Assembly: GCF_037975245.1 (NCBI RefSeq)
Contig: NC_092569.1
Span: forward strand, 27,783,668 to 27,847,667
Reading direction: 5' to 3'
Length of the DNA stretch: 64,000 bases
DNA from: Apostichopus japonicus
Lineage: Eukaryota; Echinodermata; Holothuroidea; Aspidochirotida; Stichopodidae
Shown: positions 1 to 12,100 of the stretch, in pieces
Layout: every line of letters begins with the position of its first letter
Position numbering within the stretch: the stretch's first letter is position 1
Notes under the pieces: model-generated
The model's database searches: none
What the model saw: only the letters and a program-made list of their open reading frames with translations
What the model was told of the DNA's origin: nothing
Program-made: the position numbers and the translations under genes

Positions 1-2936
1 ATATAATAAATTATTAACAATCCATTATCTTTTTATATTTATGGCAGAGCTGTAGTCGAGTCCACTTGGTATGAGCCAAATCCAAGACCCTTCAAGTCTG
101 AGCCGACTCCAGATATTCAAATATGATCACCTTTGGTAAAAATTCTTGACCTGTTATGATAATTATGCACCCAGGAGGAAATTTACCTCATGCTATAATT
201 TTTTCGGACCAGATAAGTGGCAGCAAACTTTTCCTGGTTCATAAATGTTCAGCCCGGGCGCTCAACTTTCAAACCATGCAGGGAGAGGCAAAATCATATT
301 CAAACCACGACCACTGCAGGTTAAAACGGGCTTGTGAGAACCCTGCTCTACTAAAAGTGATATTCTAGTTACATTTAGGATTGCTCATTAAGATTTTCAA
401 ATCATCATCATTGTCATGGTTGCTACTTTTTCTGATGTCATCATCATTTGTGAATTATTGTTATTGTTGCCATGTTACATTTGCCAGTATCAATTTTGCT
501 TATTGTTCTCTCAAAATTGCAGAGTAGAAGGAAGAAATGTTAGCTAATAGTTATTATACCATATGTTCTTGGTCTCTAAATTGTTTACGCTGAGGTCAGT
601 ATGAACAGAAGTGTTTATAATAGTTTTCCTTTCTGATAAAGTATTTTCTGAATCATTTCATTAATTTTATATTTAAAATGGAATTTTCAGTAGGTGTTGG
701 CTTCATTGAGGGTCAAAGGCTACTCAAGGTCAGTAGAGTAACATAGAGCATCTAACTCAACAAGGAAAAGTTGGTAGTCATATGTAGTGCATATAGGTTT
801 CTGACATTGAGTACTATTCTATAAATTTGTACAGTATAGCAGAAGCCCATGTGAGATAACTAGATATCTGAAACTGAAAGCCATGTTAACATGATAGTTC
901 AATATTGGAATGATGAATGGAAGTTTGTATGCAGGTGTATCATGTGCTGAGTGCTCTAAGCCAAGTCAAAGGTTATTTGAGGCCAATATAGGTAAAATCT
1001 GAAAACCTTCATGATCCCATACTATCTAGTATCTGACTAGTAGCTGCTTTAATAGCTGAATCTTAGGGCAATTAATATATTTATCAGAACAAGTAATGTA
1101 CCTCAAAAGACTTCTTAAGCTCCTTTGAGCCCCATTCAATATTTCAGTGTATTAACTTCATCATTCTTTTAACAAATTTACTCCAAATTGCTAGTTTCAT
1201 GTTCTGGCAATGAACCTTTGTCATATCATGTTGCATGAGTGCTGTAACTGGTTTACAAGCTTGCAAAAGTCTTAAAAGGAGGATAGGGTGTTGGGATAAA
1301 TAGTTCAAAATAATATTAACAAAATTGTACCATATTTTGCTTTTCTTTTTTCCCATATGTTGCCACTGCTTGAATAAGACTAGTTGATAGGACTTTTTGT
1401 GAGCTCCACCTTTGACAACAAGGTACAGTAGACTTCAACTGCATCTTGTTGGCAACATCCTAGGAAAGTTTCAATAAACACAGATGTTTCTATAAAATGA
1501 GGAATCTGATGAACATTCCAATACTGCGAGTCTTTATTGGACATTTCAGCAGGAGGCAATAACCAATTCTGATATTGTTACATACTGTAGGTCCTTCATA
1601 AAATGCTACTTAAAGAACTGTATTACTTCCTTGGGAAGGTGAATTTTATTGTCAAATACAACATCAAATACAACCTGTCCAACTCCCCCCCCCCCCCCCA
1701 CACCTCCATTTATCCCGAGTAGTTTACAGAAACTGGGACAGAACATTTTTTGTGGGAAACAAGGTTAAATAATGTTGTTTGAGGTATTGAGCATTTATCT
1801 ATATGTCCCTTTCGAATCTAGATAGGAGGAAGTAGCAAACAATGCAAGGAAAACATGAAGTTCAAGTGGATGCTTTAATTGTTTTTACCCAAAACATTGC
1901 TATATTCATTGATAAATATAATCCACTTCAAATTCAGTACCGTTATACAACATGCAAAAGAGTTATGATATTGATGTACTTTCTGAATTTAGACCATTGC
2001 AGGTGAACAAGTTTAACATTGGTTTTTAATTTGACTCTATGTAGAAAACAGCGGTTACATAATGAACCTCAGATACAATGTCGTGTAAATACATGTTATT
2101 GCTAGGAGCTGTTTAACAAACAGTGAAAGAAAAATTTATTACTTGACTATCAAGAGATTCGCAGAACTCCACTCCTTCAACAATATTTACAGTGGTGCAG
2201 ACTTCAAAGCAGTGCAAGGGCAACAACTGCCTATCTCTTTAAGAAATTTCCAAGTGCTTTCATTTCTTTTGAACATTTGCATATGTTCAAAAGAAAAATG
2301 ACAAATTAAAAGATGTGGTCTTTTCAACTGTTACCACATCTCCCCCGCCCCCTCTCTCCCCCATCAAAAAAGTATTGCATGTAAGCAGTAACCCTTTTTG
2401 TACATGTGCAATATATGGGGCAGAGCCTTATTCATGACTTGACCAAGCCCTTTATCCATTTGAATAGCACAAGTTATATCAGTGGTATTCACATCAATGC
2501 CTCATAGAAAATGTGCCTCATGGTAAATTTTCTAGCTGATAGCATGAATGTGAATGAGCTGAAGTTGTAGAAGTTGCTTTGTTTATATATTTCTGAAAGT
2601 AACATGAAATTTCATATTGATTTTAATGAAAATATTTGCATTTATCAGTAATAAAACAGAAAGAAGACATAATGATTTCTGCTATAGTGTCTTATCTCTG
2701 CCTCTTATGTTAAAATTGTGTTCATTGGTTGGTCCTTGTACTTCGAACATATTGCTCCCTAACTCAGCAAACCCATATTCGATCTGAAGATGCTAATTCA
2801 GACAGCTTACTGTTCTAGCAAGTTCTCGACCAATTATATTGATGAATTTGCATCTGGATGAATTTGCACTGGATGAATTTGAATCATGCCAACTATGTAA
2901 GGAGCCATTTCTTTAAACCTTGCAAGACTGGTCTAT
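1..2936. other. No gene recognised
   Basis: AT-rich sequence. The open frames are short and show no family signature. There is a C-run near 1684-1700 and a pyrimidine-rich patch near 2340-2365. I see no supported coding exon, RNA gene or complete mobile element here. Confidence 0.6.
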
Positions 2937-2944
2937 AGAGTTTC

Positions 2945-3736
2945 CATGGGCGTCAACAGGTGGGGGACGGGGGGGACATGTTCCCCCCACTTTCAAAAGT
3001 GGAGGGGATATCATATCATTTGTCCCACCCACTTTTCAGAGCAGTTATTAAAAAAAATCACATGCATATGCGCGATTTTCTATCACAATTGCTGAGCTGA
3101 TTCAAGTAGAATCTAACTTAAGAATCATTATCAATAAATTGCACTGGAAATTAGAACAGTGCTTGGCCCTTTATCCCCCTTCCTCCGATATTCACCCTCC
3201 CCGCTTCGTCCGAGACCTCTGATAAAAGTTTGTGCGATGTTTGAACGATGTTTTAGAGTGTTTTGTGGAAGCACCCCTTCTCGCCAGAAATGGAATTCCC
3301 CTTGCCCTACACTGTGAATCAGAGAAAACAACGACGCATTTCAACTTGAAAACAAGGCGAAGACCCCACCAGGAAGGTAATATCATATATTTTAGGCCCT
3401 ACAGACAGTATTCTGCCTGTATGCAGGATATTATATGATACCAAACTACCGAAAATATTTCGTTTGAGATGGACGCTGTGTAATTCGTCTCCCTTGGTGT
3501 CAGAACGGCATCTTTCTACCAGTACTTTCTGTCGGAATTTAGTTTTGTGAGACAAAATTTCTCCTCACAGATCTGGTTCTGATGTAACTAAAAACGACTC
3601 AGGAAGGCCGTCTCCTGCGATCTAGGGGGTCTTATGTACCCAAAATTTTCTGGTACGCTACGCGCCAACCAATGGTGGCGCTCCGCTTAGATAGTATAGT
3701 GTCCCCCTCACTTTCTGAAACCTGCTGACGCCCATG
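2945..3736. mobile_element. hAT-like non-autonomous DNA transposon, 8-bp TSD
   Basis: The ends are inverted repeats: CATGGGCGTCAACAGGT at the left, and the reverse complement of the right end reads CATGGGCGTCAGCAGGT (one mismatch in 17). The direct repeat AGAGTTTC lies immediately outside both ends (2937-2944 and 3737-3744), a perfect 8-bp target-site duplication. The 792-bp interior has no transposase frame. Its right part (around 3650-3700) shares a 'gcgccaacc.atggtggc' motif with the next two elements, so they form one family. hAT is inferred from the TSD length; P and Merlin also make about 8 bp. Confidence 0.88.
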
Positions 3737-3962
3737 AGAGTTTCAGCTAATTTAATACAAGCCGATCGATGAAGAATTCAAATACTGTGTAATCCTATCC
3801 TACTTCAAAGGTGTACGTGGTCGAAAGGTTTCCTAGTAAAATTACTGGTCCTTTCAGATCTGCAACTTCATCTTGAGAACTTCTTTTTGGTCACATAGTA
3901 GCTTGAAACAATTGAAAGTTGGAGACAGTACTTTGAAGATATGTGCTTCGGCACCATGTACC

Positions 3963-4535
3963 CAGTGGCGTAGCCACGGGGGGGGGGGGGGGGGGGGGTG
4001 GGGGGAGGGGGTGGGGGCGACAGCCCCATGAAAGCTTGTCGCCCGCCCACTGGGATTTTGGGTGTCGAAAAAATTACATGTGCGAAAAATATATCATTCA
4101 TTGGTCTGCATGGTATCGAATCTCCATGATGACCACTCATGAACGACCCTTCGACCGCGGACCGGCAGTAGGCTATAGTTGCTGAAAAACCTGACGTGAC
4201 ATAGCGCATATGCCGAGATATGTCATGATATTTCAAAGCAACTTACCAGATTGTCTTTTTTCTTCTATTTCTCTAAACTACTTGATGACCATATCAAGAC
4301 ATGGGGATCTCAAAATAAAGGATGTTGTGAAACTTTAGAGCAGCTTACAAGGCCTGGGAAGTGTTATTTCCAACGATCTAGGAGGTCTTTATAGCTGAAA
4401 ATTTCCCGTACGCTGAGCGCCAACCCATGGTGGCACTCCACTCAGGTAGTAACAAGACGCCCTCCCAGAAATTGGTCAAGCCCCCCCCCCCAAGCGCCCA
4501 CCCCCTCCACTGGAACAATCCTGGCTACTTCACTG
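3963..4535. mobile_element. hAT-like MITE, 8-bp TSD, with G-run
   Basis: It begins CAGTGGCGTAGCCA and ends TGGCTACTTCACTG (degenerate inverted repeat). It is flanked on both sides by CATGTACC (3955-3962 and 4536-4543), a perfect 8-bp duplication. A long G-run sits just inside the left end (about 3980-4000) and a C-run near 4480. No transposase is encoded. The interior shares the 'gagcgccaaccc' motif with neighbouring elements. The short open frames across the G-run are low-complexity artefacts. Confidence 0.87.
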
Positions 4536-4733
4536 CATGTACCACAGGTTTATCTGATATCAAAGTGAAAGCGGCTTTCCACAAGAATAAAGAAAGCATA
4601 TCTACATTTTTGTGTAACACCTACACAACTCAATCCCCACGCAAAGAAGACTACCTACGTATAGTTTTCATTGAGGATTCCAATAATTCCTGCAATTTCC
4701 TACCAATAACATATGGAAAGTCACTCCTGTTAT

Positions 4734-5109
4734 CGTGGCGGAGCTAGGGTATTGGTAAGAGGGGGTGAGAATGGTCTGTATGGGCGCTTTCGACTTTATC
4801 GAAGCGGAGCGCCACCACAGGTTGGCGCAGAGCGTACAGAAATCTTTTGAGTAAAGATACTCCCTATATGGCCGGAAATGACCCTTTCCGGGCCTTGCTA
4901 ATTTGCAGATAAACGAAGAATAAATAGGTGTCATCGCCAACAAAATGTGACAAATGTCAATAGGTAGATGAGAGCGCCATAAAAAAGTCAATAATCGCGA
5001 ATAAGTAAAAAAAGTGATAAATAGCTGAAAAGGGCGCCAGCAGTCCATATGAGTCCGTTGGGGGGGGGGGGGGGATCCGCCCCCTGGCTGTATTGACGCT
5101 CCGCCACTG
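4734..5109 (+). mobile_element. Left MITE copy (A) of the composite
   Basis: Starts CGTGGCGGAGCTAGGG, having lost one base of the usual CAGTGGCGG, and ends CTCCGCCACTG. The interior is nearly identical to copy B, including the 'gaccctttc' and 'tcatcgccaacaaaatgtg' blocks, but keeps about 40 bp (near 4890-4925) that B lacks. A G-run lies near 5059-5074. No protein is encoded; the long minus-strand open frame is conserved only because the two copies are similar DNA. Confidence 0.85.
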
Positions 5110-5869
5110 TTGGGAGCTCAGTGTAGGAAGAGAAGGGGGGGAGAGGGACGGTATTTTTTAACGGTTTGGGTGAGCATCTGCAATGATTCGTAATGACATG
5201 TTATCGCAAGCGTTCAACATGCTCAAATAAAAAGAATGAATGAGAAGGAATTCATATCACTTTTCAATCATTTTTTGAAACAAATTGAGCGAATTGATCG
5301 CTAGTAATCTTGAAATTGGTTTTATCACGGTCATTGTCATGTTTCTCATATGTACCTTTCACATATAAAGAATTCTGTACGTAATGTTATCAGAAATACT
5401 TTTAAAATGACACCAAAGAGATTAAAAATTCTTTTCGAACTTGTTAATAATATTGTCTTTTAAGAGACACCGTAGACATGTTGCTCGGTTGGGTTTACTG
5501 CAATAGTGGCAAATGGAGACCAATATCCGCACTTAGTGGACCTAATGTTATAGTCGTGCATTGACCTTGAACAGAGGGGCCTACCGTGAAAACGTACGGA
5601 AAATTCATCCTTTTATATCTCAGCGAGACAATTCCACTGGATACAATAATACGACTCAAAAGTCCTTAGATGTGGTCATCATAACAATCACAATAAAAGA
5701 TATGTATGAAAAGCAGATTAAAGATATGATGGAAACTCAAATGTGGACCAAAAAACGATGTCCCTACGGATGCCGTTTAGTGACATTTACATAATTTGTG
5801 TGTAGTAGGTTCCTTAGCTCTTTTGTGGAAAAACTTTGTAATATGCTTAAAGTTGGTAGTTCATCCATG

Positions 5870-6730
5870 CTTTAGATTAATGAGAGACATAGATCATCAC
5901 GTTTTATGAGGAGGGAGGCTATTTTTAAAAATCTGGGTAATAGGTACTGTAACTCTTTTCTTGGAGAAAGCTTGGAATATGCGGATAAGGAAGAAAGTTT
6001 CGAGTTCCTCCCACGCATTAGATAAATGAGGGACCTAGTTCATCACGCTTTGCAAGGATATCTAATATAATAGGTGTAAGAGAGTGATTGTAATGAAGGG
6101 AAGGGGAGAATGGGGGGGGGGTAAATGATGTTACCAGGGGGACCTAATAATTTGTCCTAAATGAGATTTAAAAAATTCATTAATGTAAGTAAATTTCATT
6201 ACTGCCTGCTCTCGCTGATTTCTTTTAACCCCATAGAGCGGAGTGTGTGAGGTGAAGAAGGGTAGGGCAGGATGGGGGAGGGATGATAAATGACGATGTA
6301 ACCAGGGGGCTGATAATTCGTTCAATAAGAGATTTGAAAATATATATATATGTAAGTTTATATCATTACTGCCTGCTCTCACTGATTTCTTTCAACCCTA
6401 AGTTACGCTTATCGGAAGACTATACGCCGATAATACAATTCTTTAACAAGGAGATGCTTCTAATTTATTAAACCGTGTAACTTTCACTAATCTATTTGGA
6501 AAAAATATGCTTTTAAGTTGAAAGACTCAGTTAGGATCAATTAAGTAGAACAAAGATCGTTGCGTGCTGCGTGTAACGATGAAGTTTCCTACATTGGGAT
6601 GGAAGAGTATCACGGAGTGTAAGATTGAGTGGGAAGTTAAATGACGGTGTAACTGAGAAATTAAAAAAAAATCTTAGTGATAAAATCATTATTGCTTGCT
6701 CTTTGCTGATTTAACATTAGAATAAGTGTC
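5870..6730 (+). repeat. Degenerate tandem repeat inside the composite
   Basis: Related blocks recur around 6120-6240, 6285-6400 and 6630-6715: 'aaatgatgttacc.ggggg', an agattt stretch, 'cattactgcctgctctcgctgattt'-like ends. An older pair sharing 'tgagggacctagttcatcacg' lies at 5880-5950 and 6020-6060. Spacing is about 160 bp for the clearest pair. No coding potential is seen in this central cargo segment. Confidence 0.6.
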
Positions 6731-6821
6731 TCTAATCATTAGATATTCCTTTAACATACGAGGTTCGGTTGGGGAAGGGGGGGGGACACTAGACGGATTG
6801 ACGGGGAAGAAGATTGGGAGC

Positions 6822-7152
6822 CAGTGGCGGAGCTAGGGATATTGGTCAGAGGGGCGAGAAAGGTCTGTACGGGCGCTTTCGACTTTATCTAAGCGGAGCG
6901 CCACCACAGGTTGGCGCAGAGCTTACAGAAATCTTTTGAGTAAAGATACTCCCTATATCGCCGGAAATGACCCTTTAGGTATAGGTGTCATCGCCAACAA
7001 AATGTGACAAATGTCAATAGGTAGATGAGAGCGCAATAAAAAAAGTAAATAATCGCGAATAAGTAAAAAGTGGTGAATAGCTGAAAAGGGCGCCAGCTTC
7101 ACATTTGAGTCCGCCCCCCCCCCCGCCTGACTGTATGGACGCTCCGCCACTG
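6822..7152 (+). mobile_element. Right MITE copy (B) of the composite
   Basis: Begins CAGTGGCGGAGCTAGGG and ends CTCCGCCACTG (inverted termini). Same orientation as copy A. A C-run lies at about 7115-7125. The left flank is TTGGGAGC and the right flank CCTGTTAT, the mirror of copy A. Confidence 0.87.
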
Positions 7153-7823
7153 CCTGTTATGACATTAGAAACAAATACTGATATGAGATGAGTGTGGTAT
7201 ATACCTACTCACGACTGATAACAGTATTTTATAGTGCATGTTCTAGCCTTTTGACATCGTATGAATTAGTGTTTACACGGGTCCAAAAATCGGGAACCGG
7301 GTACCCGAGAGCCGTTACCCGTCGGGTATCCGGGTACCCGGGAAAAAATTGTTTACACTCGTGTATCACGATTTTCAAGAAATTACATATAATAAATGAA
7401 TTATATTCTCTACAATGTTTTCATGTTCAAATACGTACATGTAAGATAAGGTATAAAACCTTCCTCAATAATTCTAGTTGCTTTTGTTTCTTTCATTAAC
7501 TTGTTAATAACTTCATATAATTAACATCACTACTAACATCGCACTGCCGCCGCTGCTAATGCTTGCTCTCCACCTCTATCAGACCATACTAATATCCAAT
7601 TTAGCTCTTAAACAGTTGCTACTACTACTATCTATTATGCAGGCCCAGGGTTCGCATTACCCGCGAGATCGCGCAATTTGATCGCATTTGGAATAAACGA
7701 TTAGTAAAAAGCCACTTGCGACGAATATTTTTTAGTTCATCCGTCTATATTCCATAAACATCTCGTAAAATTCCTTATCAGCCTTTCCTTTTATGAAATG
7801 AACGAATAAATAATTATTTCTTG

Positions 7824-8056
7824 CACATGGTAGCCTAACACCACACTAAGTCAATGAGAAATATAGCTAGGCCTAACCATCTGTATATTCGCTGAAATTG
7901 TGACGCCGTTAAAAGATATCCATGGAATACTTTCATTATTACTGTTACGTTCGACCACATGGTTGCCTAACACCACACTAAGTCAATGGAGGAATCTAGC
8001 CTATACCGCTGAAATTGTGACGCAGTTATAAGGTATCCATGGAATACCTTCGTTAT
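7824..8056 (+). repeat. 132-bp tandem duplication inside the 7267 element
   Basis: Two units begin 'cacatggt.gcctaacacc' at 7824 and 7956 and continue through 'gctgaaattgtgacgc' and 'tatccatggaatac'. They differ by point changes and small indels, so the duplication is not recent. Confidence 0.75.
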
Positions 8057-8097
8057 CAAGGGCATAGGAACCGGGGGGGGGGGGGGGGGCTGGGGCG
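8057..8097 (+). mobile_element. Fragment of a GGCGTAGGAACC-type MITE end
   Basis: The sequence caagggcataggaaccgggg followed by a long G-run and 'ctggggcgc' matches the right terminus (reverse complement) of the complete MITE at 38170-38528. Only this end is recognisable here, so it is a nested or truncated copy. Confidence 0.5.
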
Positions 8098-8259
8098 CAA
8101 AAATATCACACTTTGCGTAGGATTCGGGTAATAAATCAGGAACCGGGTAGTATCGTGTCGGGCGGGTACCCGGGTAACCCGTGCAAACACTAGTATGAAT
8201 CTAGCAGACAACGTACAGGTACCGTCTGGTACGATTATCCGTTTTGAGTGCTATTTAGG

Positions 8260-9147
8260 GGTTCTAGGACAAAATCCCCCCGGACAAAATCCCCCCGGAC
8301 AATATCGCCCTGACCCATACAAAGCCTGCCTGCAACAACCAGGGATGGCCCAGGTGTGACAGTCAAGGCATGGGACATTGCAGTGGTTAGGGTACCGTTC
8401 AGGGGATTGGTCAGGGTACTAGTGAGGGTACTGGCGAGTGTTACTGTGAGGGTACCTGTGAGGGTACCGGTCAAGGTACTGGTCATGTGACTGGTCAGGG
8501 TACCGGTCATCATACTGGTCACTCTACCAGTCAGGGTTCCACTCAGTGTACTGGTTAGGGTACTGGTCAGGATACCAGTCCGGATACTGGTCAGGGGACG
8601 GGTCGGGAGATCATTGAGGGTAATTGCGAGGCTACCTGTTAGTGTGGCCATGGGATATAGCTCCATGGTGTGACATTTAAGGGACCGGTCAAGGTACTGG
8701 TCAAATTACTGTTTATTGTACCAGTACTAGTAAGGGTACGTGTCAGAGTATGTGTCAGAGTGCCTTTCAGAATACCAGTTGGGATACCGGTCGAGGTACC
8801 GGCCGGGGTACGAGCCGGGGTACAGTCCAGGGTACTGGTCAGGGAGGGGTACCGGTGGGGGTAACTGTCAGGCTCACTATTAAGGTACCGGTCGGGGTAT
8901 GGTCGGAGTACTGGTCCGGGAACCACTGAGAGTACCACTGAGAGTACCAATGGAAATACTGGTGAGGGTACCGGATGTATTGGATGACGATACCGGGGAC
9001 CGGGATGACACATTTTTGTAAAGAATTGATGGGATTTTTTATAGCTTGGGGAGATTTTGGCTTGGGTGGATTTTGTCCAGGGGGATTTTGGCTCTGGGGG
9101 ATTTTGTCCTAGGGGGACTTTGTCCGGGGGGATTTTGTCCTGTCACC
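8260..9147. mobile_element. Mutator-like element, 9-bp TSD, minisatellite core
   Basis: The termini read GGTTCTAGGACAAAATCC (left) and, in reverse complement, GGTGACAGGACAAAATCC (right). Each continues into tandem repeats of GGACAAAATCCCCCC. The 9-mer CTATTTAGG flanks the unit at 8251-8259 and 9148-9156. A 9-bp TSD with long, internally repeated inverted termini fits the Mutator superfamily; that assignment is inferred, as no transposase is present. The core is a 12-bp minisatellite. Confidence 0.8.
8380..9000 (+). repeat. GGTACTGGTCAG minisatellite (12-bp unit)
   Basis: Degenerate repeats of a unit close to GGTACTGGTCAG, often with the palindromic core GGTACCGGT. As the unit is four codons, open frames run through it on the minus strand as Leu-Thr-Gly-Thr style low-complexity peptides. 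They have no domain and are not annotated as genes. Confidence 0.85.
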
Positions 9148-9156
9148 CTATTTAGG

Positions 9157-12100
9157 TATTAGTATTGGACCAAAAACAGTATTAATGTCGGCACGAAACA
9201 AACGTTAAAGAAAGGTCAAATGTTGTTTGTCCATCTCTAACATCCCTGGTGGAACCATGGAAATATTTGAAAATTGTCAGCACTGTGGCAAGTCCCCCAG
9301 ACATTTTGATATGTTACCATTATAGTTAACAAATTGGGTAAAGCCTGTTCAGGGAATGATGATAAGCAGCCCCTCCACTTTTATGTTTTTGACAAAATAC
9401 TATACACTCAAAGCCAGATTTTTAAAGCAAAAAAATTATGGCTCAGGAACTAATGGTATACTGGCAGTTTTGAACTAAAATCGACAGTGAATATTACATG
9501 AATTGCATCAGAACATAATTTAAGTAATGCATAAATGCATGCGCAGTTGCAACTGTTCACTGTATGTTTATTTTTTTTCACTCCTCAGAGGAATACTGCA
9601 ACAAACAGTCAAACAACAAACAATTTTCAATTGATCAGGAAAACAACAGAAAGTGTCCATTTCTTTTCACTACTGTACAGTATACTGTGTTGCTGACTCA
9701 AAACATAAACAGAGATAGAGGCAGTGAATGCGATTGCTTAAAATTCATCAAAAATTGTTGACGATTTGTTTTTTTAAACTTCTACCCAGAAATCTGGCTT
9801 ATTACCAAACACATACAGTAGTGGAGATTAGCATGATATTAAAAGACGAGACACAATAAAAATTGTACAATCATATTCAAGCAGTTGATTGTATTTTCAA
9901 TCCCAGTTTATATTTTCCACAAGATTTATTTCACATAAACCAGGATACTTGCACTATTTCATGACCTCAATTTACTGACCTCTCTCATACATGAGAAACA
10001 TTTTGGAAACTAACTTATACCTCAAGTATTTATCTAGACTTACCAGTATAGGCTGTATCTAATACCGTAACCAATGCAAATTACCACAATATCATGGAGT
10101 TTCCATGCTTGGAGGGACAAAATTATACACTATACCCCTGGATTGCACAATTTCATACCTATAGTTACAAGTGTTGTGGTTTTACAGTATGTTTCATTGG
10201 GCTGCACTAGGTTTCCATGACATTGGTGCTAGTTGCATGTGCCTTTGCTGTATTCACTCCCCTCAAATTTGAGGGGAAATAATTTAATTTTGTTTAAAGA
10301 ATAAACTGGTTCTTGGTGTAATAAAAGACCACAAGCTTTCAGTAATTAAGTCAGGCCTAACATTGTAAACTTTTCCCATAGCATAACCCCTGAACCCCAC
10401 TTGTAGAATTGTGAAACTGTGGTTCAGAAACAATGCAGTGTACCCCTGGAGATTTTGAGGGATAAAAGTTTGAAAGATTTTTATAATAGTAATCTGCTTA
10501 ACAAATACCCTTAGTCCTGCACAAGTATCTGTGTGGTGGTTGTTGAAAATTACTGTACTATGGCTTGCTGATCTTGTTTGGAATACAAAATTAAAACATG
10601 AGAAATGCATTTAAGAACAGTTAAAGCAAGGTAAGGCAGCAAAATATCCAGTAACCTCAACACTTAAGCATCAGGACCACTTCAGTTGTATAACAAGTTC
10701 CATGTTCTTGACAAGCAGCTGCAAATGTTCCCTAATACTTACAAAAACATGTAGTGCCACAATGTCACCAAACTAAAATATTTCAAGAAGTACATTGCAA
10801 AAGAATGAGTCCATTTATACAGTTAAATATGTAGAAGACTTCCCATGAAGACTGGTCTGCATTCTCTTGGTTCTGTCTGCTTCAAGCTTATACTATTAAT
10901 TTCCTCTATCTTTGATATGGTGTAACAGTGTAACATATCCTGGAACTAGTTAGTTTTCTGTTACTGCTCTGCATTTATGTGAAGCAAATACTACATTACT
11001 GTGCCAATCTAACAACTATTCCCAGCAACTTCCTAACTCCATTGAAAGATGTGCTGTGTCCCAGAGGATATACATGAGATGTGTGAATCTACTTCGCGAT
11101 TTACAGGACATACTTTTGCTTTGCTTGGCATCGGCTTCTATGCAAGCATTTAATTGATAAGCCCAACAAGGAGCTACTGTATACCACTATGTACAGCATG
11201 ATGAAAAGCTTGGTTGATGATTGTATTCACCCCACTGTAAACTGTGTGATAATCTTGCCTGGCATTTCTAATTAGAGCATATCCTTTGCTGTATTAGCCT
11301 GTAGATCTATCCATCTGTTGGTACAAAAAGAAAAGCTTTCTCTTAAAGATATGCTGATTTGGTCCCAATTATAGCACGCGCAATATAGCTTGGAATGTTT
11401 TGCGATTACCGATTAGACCTCACATGACCTCACACTCTACAAATGAAGAAAACAATGAACTGCTTTACAAAACTAAATCTCCTGTAATTCAGCCAATATT
11501 TTAATCATCTCACAACCTTTCATATATACTATTTTCACTGTAAATTTCAATTCGTTTATCCATCCCATTTTGGGCCCATTAATTCTTGATTCATCTTGCC
11601 TTGTATACAACATTACACATTTTATTTATGCAGCCATGCATTCAATTGGAGCTGAAACAGCTCCCTACCATAGCAAGTGCTTTTAAAAGTTGCAAGTCAT
11701 TCAAGCTTTACCAATTGTAAAGGTTTCAAAATTTAAATATGCATGTACATTTTATGTGGACCTAGCCTGACAATTTGGTGTTGTCTTGCATTGACCTTTA
11801 AGATTAAAAACCAGAGAGTGGATATAGCTCTAGTGTAGTTAAATACTATGGACATAGAGGAAAAGATACCACCACATTAACCAGATCATACAAAAGTTTT
11901 CATCCCTTCTGATTGTTTCTTACTTCATTCCATAACTTTGGAATAAATTACCTCAGATGTTACTCGTATTTGAGATAATAGAGTCTTATGGTATCAAGTT
12001 TATGCGATGTCAAACCTACAGAATATTAACTTACTTTTTGGTTAATTCAGAAAATATCTTCCATTTTGCTGTCAATGATGCAGTAGGTCACCACATCAGT

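Larger units (their letters stand above)
4734..7152. mobile_element. Composite hAT-like unit with two MITE copies as ends
   Basis: Two direct copies of one MITE (4734-5109 and 6822-7152) enclose a 1.7-kb unrelated segment. The outer flanks are the same octamer, CCTGTTAT (4726-4733 and 7153-7160). The inner flanks are a different shared octamer, TTGGGAGC (5110-5117 and 6814-6821). Two ordinary separate insertions would each have matching flanks, so this order (X-A-Y-middle-Y-B-X) needs a composite event. Either the unit A-middle-B moved as one element, or a circle carrying Y-element-Y recombined into an X-element-X site. Confidence 0.8.
7267..8192. mobile_element. hAT-like element with 8-bp TSD GTATGAAT
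   Basis: Left end TAGTGTTTACACGGGT; the right end reads in reverse complement TAGTGTTTGCACGGGT (one mismatch in 16). Both ends are followed inward by further 'cgggtacccg' repeats. GTATGAAT flanks it at 7259-7266 and 8193-8200. The interior (926 bp) has no transposase. It contains a 132-bp tandem duplication and a foreign MITE terminus near 8057. Confidence 0.88.

Noticed and set aside
3943-4236. Gly/Pro-rich frames around 4 kb
   Set aside because: They run through a G-run inside a MITE.
4668-5048. 126-codon minus-strand frame, with a related one at 6953-7150
   Set aside because: The similarity between them reflects two copies of a non-coding MITE, not protein conservation.
8235-9013. Thr/Leu-rich 143- and 124-codon minus-strand frames
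   Set aside because: 12-bp minisatellite inside a transposon; low complexity with no domain.
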